Shown: one piece after another, positions 55,479 through 64,000 of the stretch
How positions within the stretch are numbered: the first letter of the stretch is position 1
How the letters are laid out: every line of letters begins with the position of its first letter
Assembly (NCBI RefSeq): GCF_017255295.1
Contig: NZ_JAFKDE010000005.1
Coordinates: 248,001-312,000 of the forward strand
Reading direction: 5' to 3'
From: Nitratireductor aquimarinus
GTDB lineage: Bacteria; Pseudomonadota; Alphaproteobacteria; Rhizobiales; Rhizobiaceae
DNA length: 64,000 bases
Program-made: the position numbers and the translations under genes
The notes under the pieces: generated by a model
What the model was told of the DNA's origin: nothing
Databases searched by the model: none
The model's input: only the letters and a program-made list of their open reading frames with translations

Positions 55479-56267
55479 TCAGTTCCTGGAGACCAGCGCC
55501 AGAACACGGCACGGGCTGCCGGTGCCCTGCTCGATCTTGAGCGGCGCGGCGATCAGGATCGCCCCCTTGGGCGGAAGCCTGTCGAGATTGGCAAGGCTGG
55601 CCAGCCCATAGCGGTTTGCCTTGTGAAGCAGATTGTGCGCGGGAAATGGCGGCTCCATGCCACCGGCCTGCCCGGCATCGGTTCCGATGGTCTCGCTGCC
55701 CCAGCCAACAATCCCCTTCTCAAGAAGATATTCGATGGCTTCTGCAGTCGGGCCCGGCGAATGCGGGCCAGTCTCGTCCGCATTGAGAAACGCCTCTTCC
55801 GAGCCGTTGCGCTTGTACCAGTCGCTGCGCAGCACCACCCACTCACCGGGGCGAATGTCGCCGTGCTCGGCTTCCCATGCCTTGATGTGATCCACCGTCA
55901 GCAGGAAATCATTGTTCTCCGCGGCCTCGGCGGAACAGTCGATGACATTGACCGGCGCAACAAAATTCTGCGGTTCAATCGTGTCCGTTGTTGCATTGGG
56001 ATGGTCCCGCCCGGTGATCCAGTGGGTCGGCGCATCAAAATGCGTGCCCGAATGCTCACCGAGTTTCAGCCAGTTCCATGCCCACCAGGGGCCATTGTCA
56101 TCATAGGCCGAGATCTTGTGGATCTCGATTTTGGGCGTATCGACCGCAAGCTCTGGCGGAAGCTTCAGAAGCGGGGTTTTCGGGCCAAGTACGGCGGCCA
56201 GGTCAACGACCTCCACCTCGCCGGAAAGCAATTGGCTCGCAAGCTCACCAATGACGGACTTGCTCAT
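55479..56267 (-). CDS. Cyclase-family metal-dependent hydrolase (isatin hydrolase/KynB-like)
   Basis: A 262-residue PF04199-type hydrolase. The metal motif H-x3-H-x-D-x3-H is present as EHSGTHFDAPTHW with ligands His72, His76, Asp78 and His82. KynB kynurenine formamidases are about 210 residues; the length here is closer to isatin hydrolases, which open isatin to isatinate on a route from indole-3-acetate to anthranilate. Adjacent iorAB makes indole-3-acetyl-CoA, which suits an indole substrate; this is inference. GGGAGGAG precedes the ATG at 56267. Confidence 0.8.
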   Translation of the reverse strand: MSKSVIGELASQLLSGEVEVVDLAAVLGPKTPLLKLPPELAVDTPKIEIHKISAYDDNGPWWAWNWLKLGEHSGTHFDAPTHWITGRDHPNATTDTIEPQNFVAPVNVIDCSAEAAENNDFLLTVDHIKAWEAEHGDIRPGEWVVLRSDWYKRNGSEEAFLNADETGPHSPGPTAEAIEYLLEKGIVGWGSETIGTDAGQAGGMEPPFPAHNLLHKANRYGLASLANLDRLPPKGAILIAAPLKIEQGTGSPCRVLALVSRN

Positions 56268-56734
56268 GTTTCTCCTCCCAGAGATATGTAAGAGCACAGA
56301 CATCCTCCCTGTGCTCTCTTCTGACCTAGACCAAAAAGAATGCATTTGCAAATATCTTGAGGCCGACGAAACCCTTGAAATGGGCGAGCGTCTTGCATCA
56401 AAAGCACAAATGCATGTGATGACACGCATCTTCAAAGCTGATTCGCAGTCAGAAAGACGATCAAGGCCCGAAATCAGCCTCTTCGGAAAAGCCTGCTTCA
56501 GCCGAGCATGGTTTCACATGAAACATGCATCTGAATTGGGTCGGGAAACACGCCCTGCCCCTTCGCAGATCCGGTTCGCGACACGCCACCCATACTGGAA
56601 TTCTCCGTCGGTTATCTCTTCAACCAGCACTGCCAGGCTTCTCCGCGCGGCACACACAAACTGGACGGTGAGCAATCTGCGTCTTTCAACTTTCTCTGGG
56701 TGCCCGGCCGGCCTTGCTGTGATATTCAGCCGAC
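56268..56734. other. 467-base gap between the divergent cyclase and holA genes
   Basis: No gene is supported: frames on both strands lack ribosome sites and protein-like composition. It is clearly less GC-rich than its surroundings. It contains a parS-like palindrome at 56511-56526. In many Rhizobiales lptE precedes holA; no lptE remnant was recognised here. Confidence 0.5.
56511..56526. promoter_or_regulatory. parS-like palindrome
   Basis: GGTTTCACATGAAACA matches the parS consensus TGTTTCACGTGAAACA at 14 of 16 positions. It is 2 kb from parAB but outside any gene. The central CA-TG change is known to weaken ParB binding in other systems, so function is uncertain. Confidence 0.45.
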
Positions 56735-57775
56735 ATGGCACAGAAGAAAGCGCATGAAGTCGACCGCTGGCTTGCTCGTCCCGAGCAGACCTACCGTATC
56801 GTCCTGATCTACGGGCCCGATCGCGGCCTGGTCAGCGAACGGGCGAAGCGTTATGCGACCGGAACGGGATTGCCGCTGGACGATCCCTTCACTGTCGTGC
56901 GCCTTGAAGCCAGCGAAGTGGAGCAGCAGCCGGGCCGGCTTGCCGATGAGGCGCAGACGGTTCCCATGTTCTCCGATCAACGCCTGATCTGGGTGAAGGG
57001 CGCAGGCAATCACAAGGCATTTGTGGCCGACGTCACCGCGCTGAACAGCAATCCCCCGACCGATTGCACCATCCTGATCGAGGCCGGCGACCTTAAAAAA
57101 GGCTCGTCGCTGCGCTCGGCTGCCGAACGCGGCGCAAGTGCAATGGCCCTTCCCTGCTATGCAGACGATGGGCGCGGCGTCGACGCCGTCATTGATGAAG
57201 CGCTCGGCGCGGCGGGGCTGAAAATCTCTCTTGAAGCGCGCCAGCTCCTCAAAGCCAATCTCGGCGGAGACCGGCTCGCCACCCGTGGTGAACTGGAGAA
57301 GCTTGCGCTTTACTGCAAGGGGGCAACGGAAGTCACGCCGGAAGACATACGCTCACTCATCGGCGACGTGGCCGGACTGAGTACGGATGAAGCGGTTGAT
57401 GCGATCATTTCCGGGCGTTTTCAGGCATTCGACAGCGCCTTCCGGCGCTTTGTTGCCGCTGGAAACCCGCCCTTCCTCGTGCTCTCCGCCACATTGCGGC
57501 AGGTGCACGCCCTGCAGATCATGCGTCAGGCAATGGACAGCCAGGGCGTCTCGGCCAGTTCCGCCGTTGCCGGCGCAAGACCGCCGGTCTTCTTCTCGCG
57601 TCGCAAGACGGTGGAGACAGCGCTTGGCCGCTGGAACAGCACCGCGTTGAAGAACGCCGCCGACCGCCTGCAGGCAGCCATCCTGCGCACACGGCAAAAG
57701 CCAGCCCTTGCCGTTCCTCTGGCGCGACAGGCCCTTCTCGCCCTCACGGTCGAAGGCGCGCGCGGCCGGCGCTAA
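56735..57775 (+). CDS. holA: DNA polymerase III subunit delta
   Basis: A 346-residue clamp-loader subunit: YRIVLIYGPDRGLVSERAKRYA, LIWVKGAGNHKAFV, and C-terminal helices (PPFLVLSATLRQVHALQIMRQAM; ALGRWNSTALKNAADRLQAA). It opens the beta clamp with the gamma complex. It is convergent with parB, as in other Rhizobiales. The start ATG at 56735 is where family similarity begins, with a weak ribosome site. Confidence 0.9.
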   Translation: MAQKKAHEVDRWLARPEQTYRIVLIYGPDRGLVSERAKRYATGTGLPLDDPFTVVRLEASEVEQQPGRLADEAQTVPMFSDQRLIWVKGAGNHKAFVADVTALNSNPPTDCTILIEAGDLKKGSSLRSAAERGASAMALPCYADDGRGVDAVIDEALGAAGLKISLEARQLLKANLGGDRLATRGELEKLALYCKGATEVTPEDIRSLIGDVAGLSTDEAVDAIISGRFQAFDSAFRRFVAAGNPPFLVLSATLRQVHALQIMRQAMDSQGVSASSAVAGARPPVFFSRRKTVETALGRWNSTALKNAADRLQAAILRTRQKPALAVPLARQALLALTVEGARGRR

Positions 57776-57881
57776 CCGGCCGCATATCACTCAAATCATT
57801 GGTATTTCCAGAGCAGAAGACCGGCAACCGGATCCCGGTCTCGGGTCATGCCGATGCTCATCAATAGCGCGGATCAGCCCT

Positions 57882-57903
57882 CGTGCGTCCTCATGGACGC
57901 ACG
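57882..57903. terminator. Hairpin between convergent holA and parB
   Basis: CGTGCGTCC / GGACGCACG, an exact 9-bp stem with a 4-base loop in the 157-base gap. No T-run on either side; bidirectional termination is plausible. Confidence 0.45.
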
Positions 57904-57932
57904 GCAATCCAGTTCTGCAAACAGGCCCTTGG

Positions 57933-58802
57933 CTACTGCTTCAGGAGACGGCAAAGCTCGTCGAGCTGTTCCAGCGAGCGATAGGCAATGCGCATTTCGC
58001 CGCCACGCTGCTTGTGATTGATCACGACCTTGAGCCCTGTCTGATCGCTCAGAAGCTTCTGGAGGGCCAGCGTGTCCGCGTCCTTTTCCTTCTTCGGCTC
58101 ACGCTCGGCCTTGCCTTCTTCCGCCGGCGCTGCGGCCAGAGCCTCTGCCTGGCGGACGGAAAGCCCGTCCTCGATGATACGCAGAGCAAGCGCAACCGGG
58201 TCCTGCGCCGTTACCAGCGTACGCGCATGGCCAGCGGACAGCGATCCATCGACAATGAGAGCCGCCACGGCTTCCGGCAGTTTGAGCAGACGAAGCGTGT
58301 TCGCCACATGGCTGCGGCTCTTGCCGATCACCTGGCCGAGATCCGCCTGCGTATAGCTGTGCTCATCGATCAGCTGCTGATAGCCGCGCGCTTCTTCGAT
58401 CGCGTTCAGGTCCGCGCGCTGCACGTTCTCGATGATGGCCAGCTCTAGCGCGGCCTTGTCATCCACCTCGCGCAGGATGACCGGAACCTCGGTCAGACCT
58501 GCCCGCTGTGCGGCGCGCCAGCGGCGTTCACCCGCAATGATCTCAAACCGGCCCGGCGCATCGCCGGAACGAACCACCACAGGCTGCACGATGCCATGCT
58601 CACGGATCGACTGGGCGAGATCACCCAGATCACCCTCGGCAAAGAGCCGGCGGGGGTTGCGCGGGTTTGGCGAAATGAACTCGATTGGCACGGAGCGATC
58701 CGCGCGCACCGCTTCCTTCTGCTCGGTATCCGGCTTGTCCATCTCCCCGATCAGAGCGGCCAGACCGCGCCCCAGACGCTTGCGTGAAGGATCTTCGTTC
58801 AT
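57933..58802 (-). CDS. parB: Chromosome-partitioning protein ParB
   Basis: A 289-residue CTP-dependent DNA clamp: N-terminal RKRLGRGLAALIGEM (ParA-stimulating), ParB/Srx domain with FEIIAGERRWRAAQRAGLTEVPVI (CTP-binding GERRWR), the helix-turn-helix YTQADLGQVIGKSRSHVANTLRLL that reads parS, and a C-terminal dimerisation region (ALQKLLSDQTGLKV). It loads at parS and spreads; the cluster of sites at 60273 and 62337-62465 is its presumed target. Confidence 0.96.
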   Translation of the reverse strand: MNEDPSRKRLGRGLAALIGEMDKPDTEQKEAVRADRSVPIEFISPNPRNPRRLFAEGDLGDLAQSIREHGIVQPVVVRSGDAPGRFEIIAGERRWRAAQRAGLTEVPVILREVDDKAALELAIIENVQRADLNAIEEARGYQQLIDEHSYTQADLGQVIGKSRSHVANTLRLLKLPEAVAALIVDGSLSAGHARTLVTAQDPVALALRIIEDGLSVRQAEALAAAPAEEGKAEREPKKEKDADTLALQKLLSDQTGLKVVINHKQRGGEMRIAYRSLEQLDELCRLLKQ

Positions 58803-58858
58803 GTCAAAACACCATCAGCCACAAAACTCATTTAACCGCCCGTCCGATGAAATCGAAC

Positions 58859-59647
58859 TCAGGCAGCCTGCAACCGCCGTTCACGACGGATCACTTCAGA
58901 AGCCAGCTGTAGATAAGCCTGGCTACCGCTGCATTTCAGATCGTAGAGCAACGCAGGCTTCCCATAGGACGGCGCCTCGGAAACACGCACATTGCGCGGA
59001 ATAACCGTGTCGTAGACGGTCTCGCCCATATGCGCCCGCACATCCGCCACCACCTGGTTGGCGAGATTGTTGCGCTGGTCGAACATGGTCAGGACAATGC
59101 CCTGAATGCCGAGATGCGGATTGATCGAGGCACGCACCTGCTCAACCGTCTCAAGAAGCTGGCTCAGACCCTCCAGCGCGAAGAACTCGCACTGCAGCGG
59201 AACCAGAATGGAATCGGCTGCCGCCATCGCATTCAGCGTCAGAAGGTTCAGGGATGGCGGGCAATCCACCAGAACGTAGGAATAAGGAATTCCGTCCTGA
59301 TTCAATGCGTTACGCAGCTTCAGAACACGGTCAGGCGCGCTCGAAATTTCCATTTCAATGCCCAGAAGATCGAGCGTCGAAGCCACGATCGAGAGACCGG
59401 GAACAGCGGTTTCCATAGCCGCTTCCATGATGCCTGCCCCACCGGTCAACACATCATAGGACGAAACGAGACGCTTCTGACGGTCAATGCCCAGCCCGGT
59501 GCTGGCATTGCCCTGCGGATCAAGATCGACGACCAGAACGTTTTCGCCAATCGCGGCAAGCGCGGTTGCCAAATTTATGGCTGTGGTTGTCTTGCCAACC
59601 CCGCCCTTCTGGTTTGCGACTGTGATGATTCGCGTACCGCTATTCAT
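58859..59647 (-). CDS. parA: Chromosome-partitioning ATPase ParA
   Basis: A 262-residue Walker-type ATPase with deviant Walker A QKGGVGKTTTAINLA at residues 13-27, DLDPQGNASTGLGI, and YVLVDCPPSLNLLTLNAM. It moves ParB-parS complexes along the nucleoid. The gene is 56 bases upstream of parB on the same strand, in the standard rsmG-parA-parB order. Confidence 0.96.
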   Translation of the reverse strand: MNSGTRIITVANQKGGVGKTTTAINLATALAAIGENVLVVDLDPQGNASTGLGIDRQKRLVSSYDVLTGGAGIMEAAMETAVPGLSIVASTLDLLGIEMEISSAPDRVLKLRNALNQDGIPYSYVLVDCPPSLNLLTLNAMAAADSILVPLQCEFFALEGLSQLLETVEQVRASINPHLGIQGIVLTMFDQRNNLANQVVADVRAHMGETVYDTVIPRNVRVSEAPSYGKPALLYDLKCSGSQAYLQLASEVIRRERRLQAA

Positions 59648-59699
59648 CGCTGCTGCTACCTCGAATAGACTCGACTGAAAGGTTCCGCGACGACCCCGG

Positions 59700-60332
59700 C
59701 TAAAGCCGAACAGGATTCTTCACTTCGAGAATGATGGCTGCCGCATCGACCTTGTCTTTGTGTTCTACCAGATCGAACCGCCACGCGTTACCGCTTTCTT
59801 CCACTTCCCTCCGGTAATCCCGGCCTTTGTGAAAGAGCGCACGCGCACCCTGGCTCAACCAGGGCTCTGTCAGCTCGAGAAGCAGCGAAAGCGGAGCCAA
59901 AGCCCGTGCCGTAACGATCTCCGGGGCCTCGATGAGGCTGTAGCAGTCCTCGATTCGCTTTGCATGAACCTTTGGCCGAACCCCGACCTCGTTGAGCGAC
60001 GAGACAAGAAAGGCTGCTTTCTTGCGGTTGCTTTCAACCAGATGCACCTCTGCACCTGGCTTTTCAGCGAGCAAAATCGCCATAACCGCGCCGGGAAAAC
60101 CACCGCCCGATCCGACATCGAGCCATTTCCGGGCATCCGGTGCGAGCCGCAGAAGCTGCGCGCTATCCAGGATATGACGCTCCCACAAGGTCTCCAGAGT
60201 CGAAGGGGCGGCCAGATTGATTCGTCTCGACCAGCGTCGGAAAACTTCCTCAAACGCAACCAGACGATCAAATGTTTCACGTGAAACTGGACCAGCGATT
60301 TCCACAAGCTGATCGAAATGCGATGTCGCCAT
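59700..60332 (-). CDS. rsmG: 16S rRNA (guanine527-N7)-methyltransferase
   Basis: A 210-residue Rossmann methyltransferase (ETLWERHILDSAQLLRLAP; LDVGSGGGFPGAVMAILL for SAM; VTARALAPLSLLLELTEPWL). It methylates G527 of 16S rRNA. Codons 15-20 (VSRETF region) coincide with a parS site. The start overlaps the mnmG stop by one base (TAATG). Confidence 0.95.
   Translation of the reverse strand: MATSHFDQLVEIAGPVSRETFDRLVAFEEVFRRWSRRINLAAPSTLETLWERHILDSAQLLRLAPDARKWLDVGSGGGFPGAVMAILLAEKPGAEVHLVESNRKKAAFLVSSLNEVGVRPKVHAKRIEDCYSLIEAPEIVTARALAPLSLLLELTEPWLSQGARALFHKGRDYRREVEESGNAWRFDLVEHKDKVDAAAIILEVKNPVRL
60273..60288. promoter_or_regulatory. parS site within rsmG
   Basis: TGTTTCACGTGAAACT, 15 of 16 bases of the parS consensus, lies inside the rsmG coding sequence and encodes V-S-R-E-T. 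It is 1.5 kb from parB. Confidence 0.9.
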
Positions 60333-62203
60333 TATGCAGCGCCCCGCTCGGTCTCAAACTGGCGCAGCGTGGCGATGATCAGTGCCAGAGCTGCCGGTGT
60401 CATCCCATCGATCCGCTGGGCGTCTGCAATGCTCCGCGGCCGCCGGGCCGCAAGCTTCTGCTTGAGCTCATTGGACAATCCCACAATCGTATCGAACGTC
60501 ATATCATCCGGTATGAGCCGCGCTTCTTCTCGCCGCAGCATAGCGGCGTCACTTCCCTGCCGTTCAAGATAGACGGCGTATCGCGCCTCCGTCTCGACGA
60601 GCTCCGCGAGCTTCGGAGGGATAGAGGAGAAGTCATTCCAGATGGTAGTAAGTCGGCTCATATCGATATTTGGATAGGACAAGAGATCGTAGGCGGAGCG
60701 CCGGACACCGTCCTTGTTCAGCGCTATGCCATGACGCTCGGCTTCATTGGGGCTCAGGTCACGGCTCTTGATCAGCGCTCGCGCATCGTCCAGCGCCGTC
60801 TGCATCTCGCTGAAGCGCTTCCGTCTCTCTGACGACGCAATGCCCAGTTCCGTGGCCAGAGGCGTCAGGCGCATATCCGCATTGTCTGCCCGCAGCGACA
60901 GGCGATATTCTGCGCGCGAGGTGAACATGCGATAGGGTTCACTCACACCGCGCGTCACCAGATCGTCGATCATCACGCCGATATAGGCATCCGCCCGGCC
61001 GAGGGTGATCATGCCGGTGCCGGACGCCGACCGCGCTGCATTGATGCCGGCAAGAATGCCTTGAGCTGCAGCCTCTTCATAACCGGTCGTGCCGTTGATC
61101 TGTCCCGCCAGGAACAGCCCCTTCACCCGCCGGGTCTCAAGTGTCGGTTCGAGATCTCGCGGATCCACATGGTCATATTCAATCGCATATCCCGGCTGAA
61201 GCACCACGGTCTCAGCCAAGCCGGGAATGGTCTTGAGAAGCGCGACCTGCGCATCTTCAGGCAGCGAAGTCGAAATACCGTTCGGATAAACCGTGTGGTC
61301 ATCGAGACCTTCCGGCTCCAGGAATATCTGATGCCCTTCCCTGTCGCCAAACTTGACGATCTTGTCTTCAATGGACGGACAATAGCGCGGTCCGATTCCG
61401 TCAATCGCGCCGGAGTACATGGCCGAGCGATGCAGATTGTCCCGGATCACCTGATGGGTTTCCGGTGTCGTTCGCGTGATGCCGCACTCTATCTGCCGAT
61501 TCACAATCCTGTCTGTCAGCAGGGAGAATGGTGTCGGATCGTCGTCCGCTGGCTGCATGTCTAGCGATGCCCAGTCAATCGTACGACCGTCCAGCCTGGG
61601 CGGGGTCCCCGTCTTCAATCGCCCAAGCCGGAAGCCAGCTGCTTCCATGGAAAGCGAAAGACGCTCGGCAGCCTGCTCATTCATGCGCCCGGCCGGTATC
61701 GTCTTTTCACCGATGTGGATGAGGCCGCGTAGAAACGTGCCAGTGGTCAACACGACAGAGCCACAGTTGAGATGACGCTCTCCGGACACAACGACACCCG
61801 TGACCCGCCCCGCATCGATGACCAGTTCCAGCGCCTCGCCTTCGATCACTTCGAGATGCTCTTGAGAACGGATCGCCTCCTGCACCGCAGCCCGATAGAG
61901 CTTGCGATCTGCCTGTGTACGCGGGCCGCGAACTGCTGGGCCCTTGCGGCGATTGAGTAAACGAAACTGAATGCCGGCGGCGTCTGCCGCACGTCCCATA
62001 ATGCCGTCCAGCGCATCGACTTCCCGAACAAGGTGCCCCTTGCCAAGCCCACCGATTGCCGGGTTGCAGGACATCGCGCCGATGGTGTCGAAGCGAAGTG
62101 TAACCAACGCGGTCTTTGCACCGCTGCGCGCAGAGGCGGATGCCGCTTCAGCGCCGGCGTGCCCGCCACCGATCACAATCACATCAAAGGTTTCATTCGT
62201 CAT
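60332..62203 (-). CDS. mnmG: tRNA uridine 5-carboxymethylaminomethyl modification enzyme MnmG (GidA)
   Basis: A 623-residue FAD enzyme that with MnmE modifies U34 of tRNAs read in split codon boxes. FAD motif [12 protein letters not shown] at residues 11-22; signatures [14 protein letters not shown] and [15 protein letters not shown], and the C-terminal helical domain ([22 protein letters not shown]). Upstream on the same strand is mnmE, separated by a 259-base region holding parS sites. Confidence 0.96.
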   Translation of the reverse strand: MTNETFDVIVIGGGHAGAEAASASARSGAKTALVTLRFDTIGAMSCNPAIGGLGKGHLVREVDALDGIMGRAADAAGIQFRLLNRRKGPAVRGPRTQADRKLYRAAVQEAIRSQEHLEVIEGEALELVIDAGRVTGVVVSGERHLNCGSVVLTTGTFLRGLIHIGEKTIPAGRMNEQAAERLSLSMEAAGFRLGRLKTGTPPRLDGRTIDWASLDMQPADDDPTPFSLLTDRIVNRQIECGITRTTPETHQVIRDNLHRSAMYSGAIDGIGPRYCPSIEDKIVKFGDREGHQIFLEPEGLDDHTVYPNGISTSLPEDAQVALLKTIPGLAETVVLQPGYAIEYDHVDPRDLEPTLETRRVKGLFLAGQINGTTGYEEAAAQGILAGINAARSASGTGMITLGRADAYIGVMIDDLVTRGVSEPYRMFTSRAEYRLSLRADNADMRLTPLATELGIASSERRKRFSEMQTALDDARALIKSRDLSPNEAERHGIALNKDGVRRSAYDLLSYPNIDMSRLTTIWNDFSSIPPKLAELVETEARYAVYLERQGSDAAMLRREEARLIPDDMTFDTIVGLSNELKQKLAARRPRSIADAQRIDGMTPAALALIIATLRQFETERGAA

Positions 62204-62336
62204 TATTCATATCCATCTGCGCTGCGCAAACGTCTCGACCAGAGAAGAAAGCTGGCTGGATTTAAGGACATTGGCATTGGGACGTTGGATGACATGTCCT
62301 TTTCCAACCCATCAGTCAAGAGATTTGAGTTCGACG

Positions 62337-62465
62337 GGTTTCACGTGAAACAATGAGTCAAGACTGTTCAATCTCCTATCCCGTGTTTCACGTGAGTCAT
62401 CGCAAAATCAATCAACACTGTTTCACGTGGGTCACCGATTCAAGGTGTGTGTTTCACGTGAGTCA
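62337..62465. promoter_or_regulatory. Cluster of parS and parS-like sites
   Basis: Between mnmG and mnmE lie GGTTTCACGTGAAACA (62337-62352; 15/16 to consensus) and three near-identical variants: TGTTTCACGTGAGTCA (62384-62399), TGTTTCACGTGGGTCA (62419-62434) and TGTTTCACGTGAGTCA (62450-62465). The variants have a perfect left half and the same altered right half (R-GTCA). The last overlaps the mnmE stop codon. Confidence 0.9.
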
Positions 62466-63776
62466 TTTGCCAATACAGAACTGCGAGAAGATCGTGTCGA
62501 GAAGGTCCTCGACGTCAATGCTTCCAGAGATGCGTCCCAGCGCATCTGCAGAAAGTCGCAGCTCTTCCGCGCGCAGTTCGAGTGGTGTGTCCTCGGACGC
62601 AATTGCTGTCTGAGCATGACGTGCGGCTTCTTCGATCAGCTGTACGTGACGCTGCCTGAACGGCAGCACCTCCGTCGCATTCCGGGTCGCATCCCCCACC
62701 CGCTGACGTAGTTCTGCCAGAAGAGCATCGATCCCTTCACCGGATTTGACCGAGATCTCAAAGTCGTAGTCCCGCTGATTTCGATCTTTGGCCGGAAGAT
62801 CAGCCTTGTTTCCGACCCGTAGAGAAGGTGCATCGGCCGGTGCTTCCACAGTGTCTTCAGCAGACATGTCTTCGAGAACAAGGATCAGATCCGCGTCTTT
62901 CGCTCTGCTGATCGCGCGTTCGATCCCGAGTGCTTCAACGCGGCCGGGGTTCTCCCGAATGCCAGCCGTATCCGTCAGGATCACTTTCGCACCGTCAATG
63001 TCGAGTGCGGTCTCCAGCGCATCGCGCGTGGTTCCTGGCTCATCCGTCACGATGGCGATATCGCGTTGGGCAAGCGCATTGAGAAGGCTGGATTTTCCGG
63101 CATTGGGCGCACCGAGAATCACGACGCGGTATCCCTCTCTGATGATCTCGGCATTCCGATATCCGGCGGCATGTGTCCGCAAGGATCGGTGCAGCGCAGT
63201 GACATCATTCCAGACCTGCTCCGCAACCGAACCCGGAACGTCTTCCTCATCCGAGAAATCAAGCTCCGCCTCGATCATGGCGCGGGCCTGAATAAGTGTC
63301 CTGCGCCAGCCATCGTAGAGTGCGCGATGCCGTGTCTCCGCATTGGCCAACGCAAAGCGGCGCTGCGCTTCTGTTTCTGCGGCAATCAGGTCGGACAGCG
63401 CTTCTGCTTCCGTGAGGTCGAATTTTCCGTTCAAGAAGGCGCGTCGGGTAAACTCTCCGGCTTCTGCCAGACGGAACCCTGCAAAGCCGGCCAGCGCGTC
63501 AAGCACTGCCTGAACCACGGCGCGTCCACCATGCAGATGCAGCTCCGCACAATCCTCACCTGTGAAACTGTGCGGAGCCGGAAAGAAGAGAACAAGCCCC
63601 CGATCGAGAAGCACGCCGTCGCGATTGTGAATCCCGCGCAACGCAACCTGTCGCGCTACAGGCAAGGCACCCGCCATTTCCTCAAGGGCCTGACGGGTGC
63701 CTTCGCCGGAAAGGCGCACCACGGCGACCCCCGATGGCAGTCCACCGCTGGAAAGTGCGAATATCGTTGCCCGCAT
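62463..63776 (-). CDS. mnmE: tRNA modification GTPase MnmE (TrmE)
   Basis: A 437-residue GTPase: N-terminal tetrahydrofolate-binding domain (ATIFALSSGGLPSGVAVVRLSG; HLHGGRAVVQAVL), a helical domain with an inserted G domain (GAPNAGKSSLLNALAQRD; TDTAGIREN), and the invariant C-terminal CIGK. I start at the ATG at 63776 with AAGGG upstream; a TTG at 63797 would add seven residues. The partner of MnmG, upstream of it on the same strand. Confidence 0.95.
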   Translation of the reverse strand: MRATIFALSSGGLPSGVAVVRLSGEGTRQALEEMAGALPVARQVALRGIHNRDGVLLDRGLVLFFPAPHSFTGEDCAELHLHGGRAVVQAVLDALAGFAGFRLAEAGEFTRRAFLNGKFDLTEAEALSDLIAAETEAQRRFALANAETRHRALYDGWRRTLIQARAMIEAELDFSDEEDVPGSVAEQVWNDVTALHRSLRTHAAGYRNAEIIREGYRVVILGAPNAGKSSLLNALAQRDIAIVTDEPGTTRDALETALDIDGAKVILTDTAGIRENPGRVEALGIERAISRAKDADLILVLEDMSAEDTVEAPADAPSLRVGNKADLPAKDRNQRDYDFEISVKSGEGIDALLAELRQRVGDATRNATEVLPFRQRHVQLIEEAARHAQTAIASEDTPLELRAEELRLSADALGRISGSIDVEDLLDTIFSQFCIGK

Positions 63777-63855
63777 CTGAATTGCCCTTACGTCCAAAGC
63801 GCCCTACCGTGCCGGTAGATATTTTCCATAACGATCCGATGTGCAAGGAATCCTG

Positions 63856-64000
63856 ATGGCTCTGCCAGCAAAAAATCTGCTTTCCAACGAAACCAGCCCC
63901 TATCTCTTGCAGCACAAGGATAATCCGGTCCATTGGCGCCCCTGGTCTGCGGCGGCCCTGCAGGAAGCCCGGGAGACGGACCGTCCAATTCTTCTCTCCG
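63856..64000 (+). CDS. DUF255/YyaL-type thioredoxin-domain protein, cut by the right edge
   Basis: The first 48 codons are visible (ATG 63856, AAGGA upstream). [25 protein letters not shown] and [11 protein letters not shown] match the start of the long YyaL family: a thioredoxin-like DUF255 domain followed by a six-hairpin glycosidase-like domain, normally about 670 residues. Function poorly known. It is divergent from mnmE, where many Rhizobiales have rho. Confidence 0.85.
   Translation, partial: MALPAKNLLSNETSPYLLQHKDNPVHWRPWSAAALQEARETDRPILLS

Noticed and set aside
56514-56741. A 75-codon minus-strand frame upstream of holA
   Set aside because: No ribosome site, overlaps the holA start and resembles no known protein; it was not accepted as lptE or any other gene.
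62337-62465. Regularly spaced repeats as a CRISPR-like array
   Set aside because: The 16-bp units are parS variants with unequal 31-47 bp spacing and no cas genes; they fit ParB sites next to parAB.

Overview
The window is chromosomal DNA from an alphaproteobacterium of the order Hyphomicrobiales (Rhizobiales). A Phyllobacteriaceae-type genome (Mesorhizobium/Nitratireductor-like) is the best guess; no species can be named from sequence alone. The evidence is high GC, a Mur-SitABCD manganese locus, RIME-like palindromic intergenic repeats, Omp25/31-type porin-family proteins, the leuD/leuB/asd, ffh/chorismate mutase/rpsP and cpoB-tilS-ftsH-glmM neighbourhoods, and a parB-parA-rsmG-mnmG-mnmE block with several parS sites. 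The parS sites suggest that the right end lies near the chromosome origin.

Layout. 0-3.6 kb: an exported protein cut by the window edge, a D-lyxose-isomerase-like cupin, an unassigned membrane transporter, a stand-alone AsnC ligand-binding domain and a kynurenine-formamidase-like hydrolase. 3.9-17.1 kb: a tightly packed operon that appears to break down tryptophan/anthranilate through CoA thioesters. It encodes a fused flavin monooxygenase/old-yellow-enzyme protein (2-aminobenzoyl-CoA monooxygenase/reductase type), an SDR, a MarR regulator, an enoyl-CoA hydratase, an acyl-CoA dehydrogenase, a 2-aminobenzoate-CoA ligase, tryptophan 2,3-dioxygenase, a complete Liv-type ABC importer and a RidA enamine deaminase. 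No kynureninase gene is visible. 17.4-21.5 kb: sitABCD divergent from mur, with a palindromic operator between. 21.9-29.7 kb: polA, a LysE-type exporter, a covalent-flavin oxidase with a small partner, and two outer-membrane barrels. 29.9-36.0 kb: glmM, ftsH, tilS and cpoB. 36.1-41.4 kb: a small metalloprotease, a DUF1737 protein, a CitE-like lyase, leuD, ridA, leuB and asd. 41.7-44.6 kb: rpsP, a GNAT acetyltransferase, chorismate mutase and ffh.

44.8-48.2 kb is the most unusual stretch. Five small, probably exported proteins all carry one Cys-x10-Cys pair near the C-terminus (one carries two pairs). They form three transcription units, each preceded by the same palindrome (TTAG-YCRA-CTAA) 18-21 bp before the start codon. 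An SH3/DUF1236 protein lies among them and a lytic transglycosylase beside them. This looks like a small co-regulated envelope system that I cannot match to any described family.

48.4-56.3 kb: lytic transglycosylase, argG, and an indolepyruvate oxidoreductase locus (iorA, iorB, MarR, an unknown ORF and an isatin-hydrolase/KynB-like cyclase). 56.7-64 kb: holA, parB, parA, rsmG, mnmG, mnmE and the start of a DUF255/thioredoxin-domain protein. No rRNA, tRNA, CRISPR array, transposase or prophage gene was recognised.
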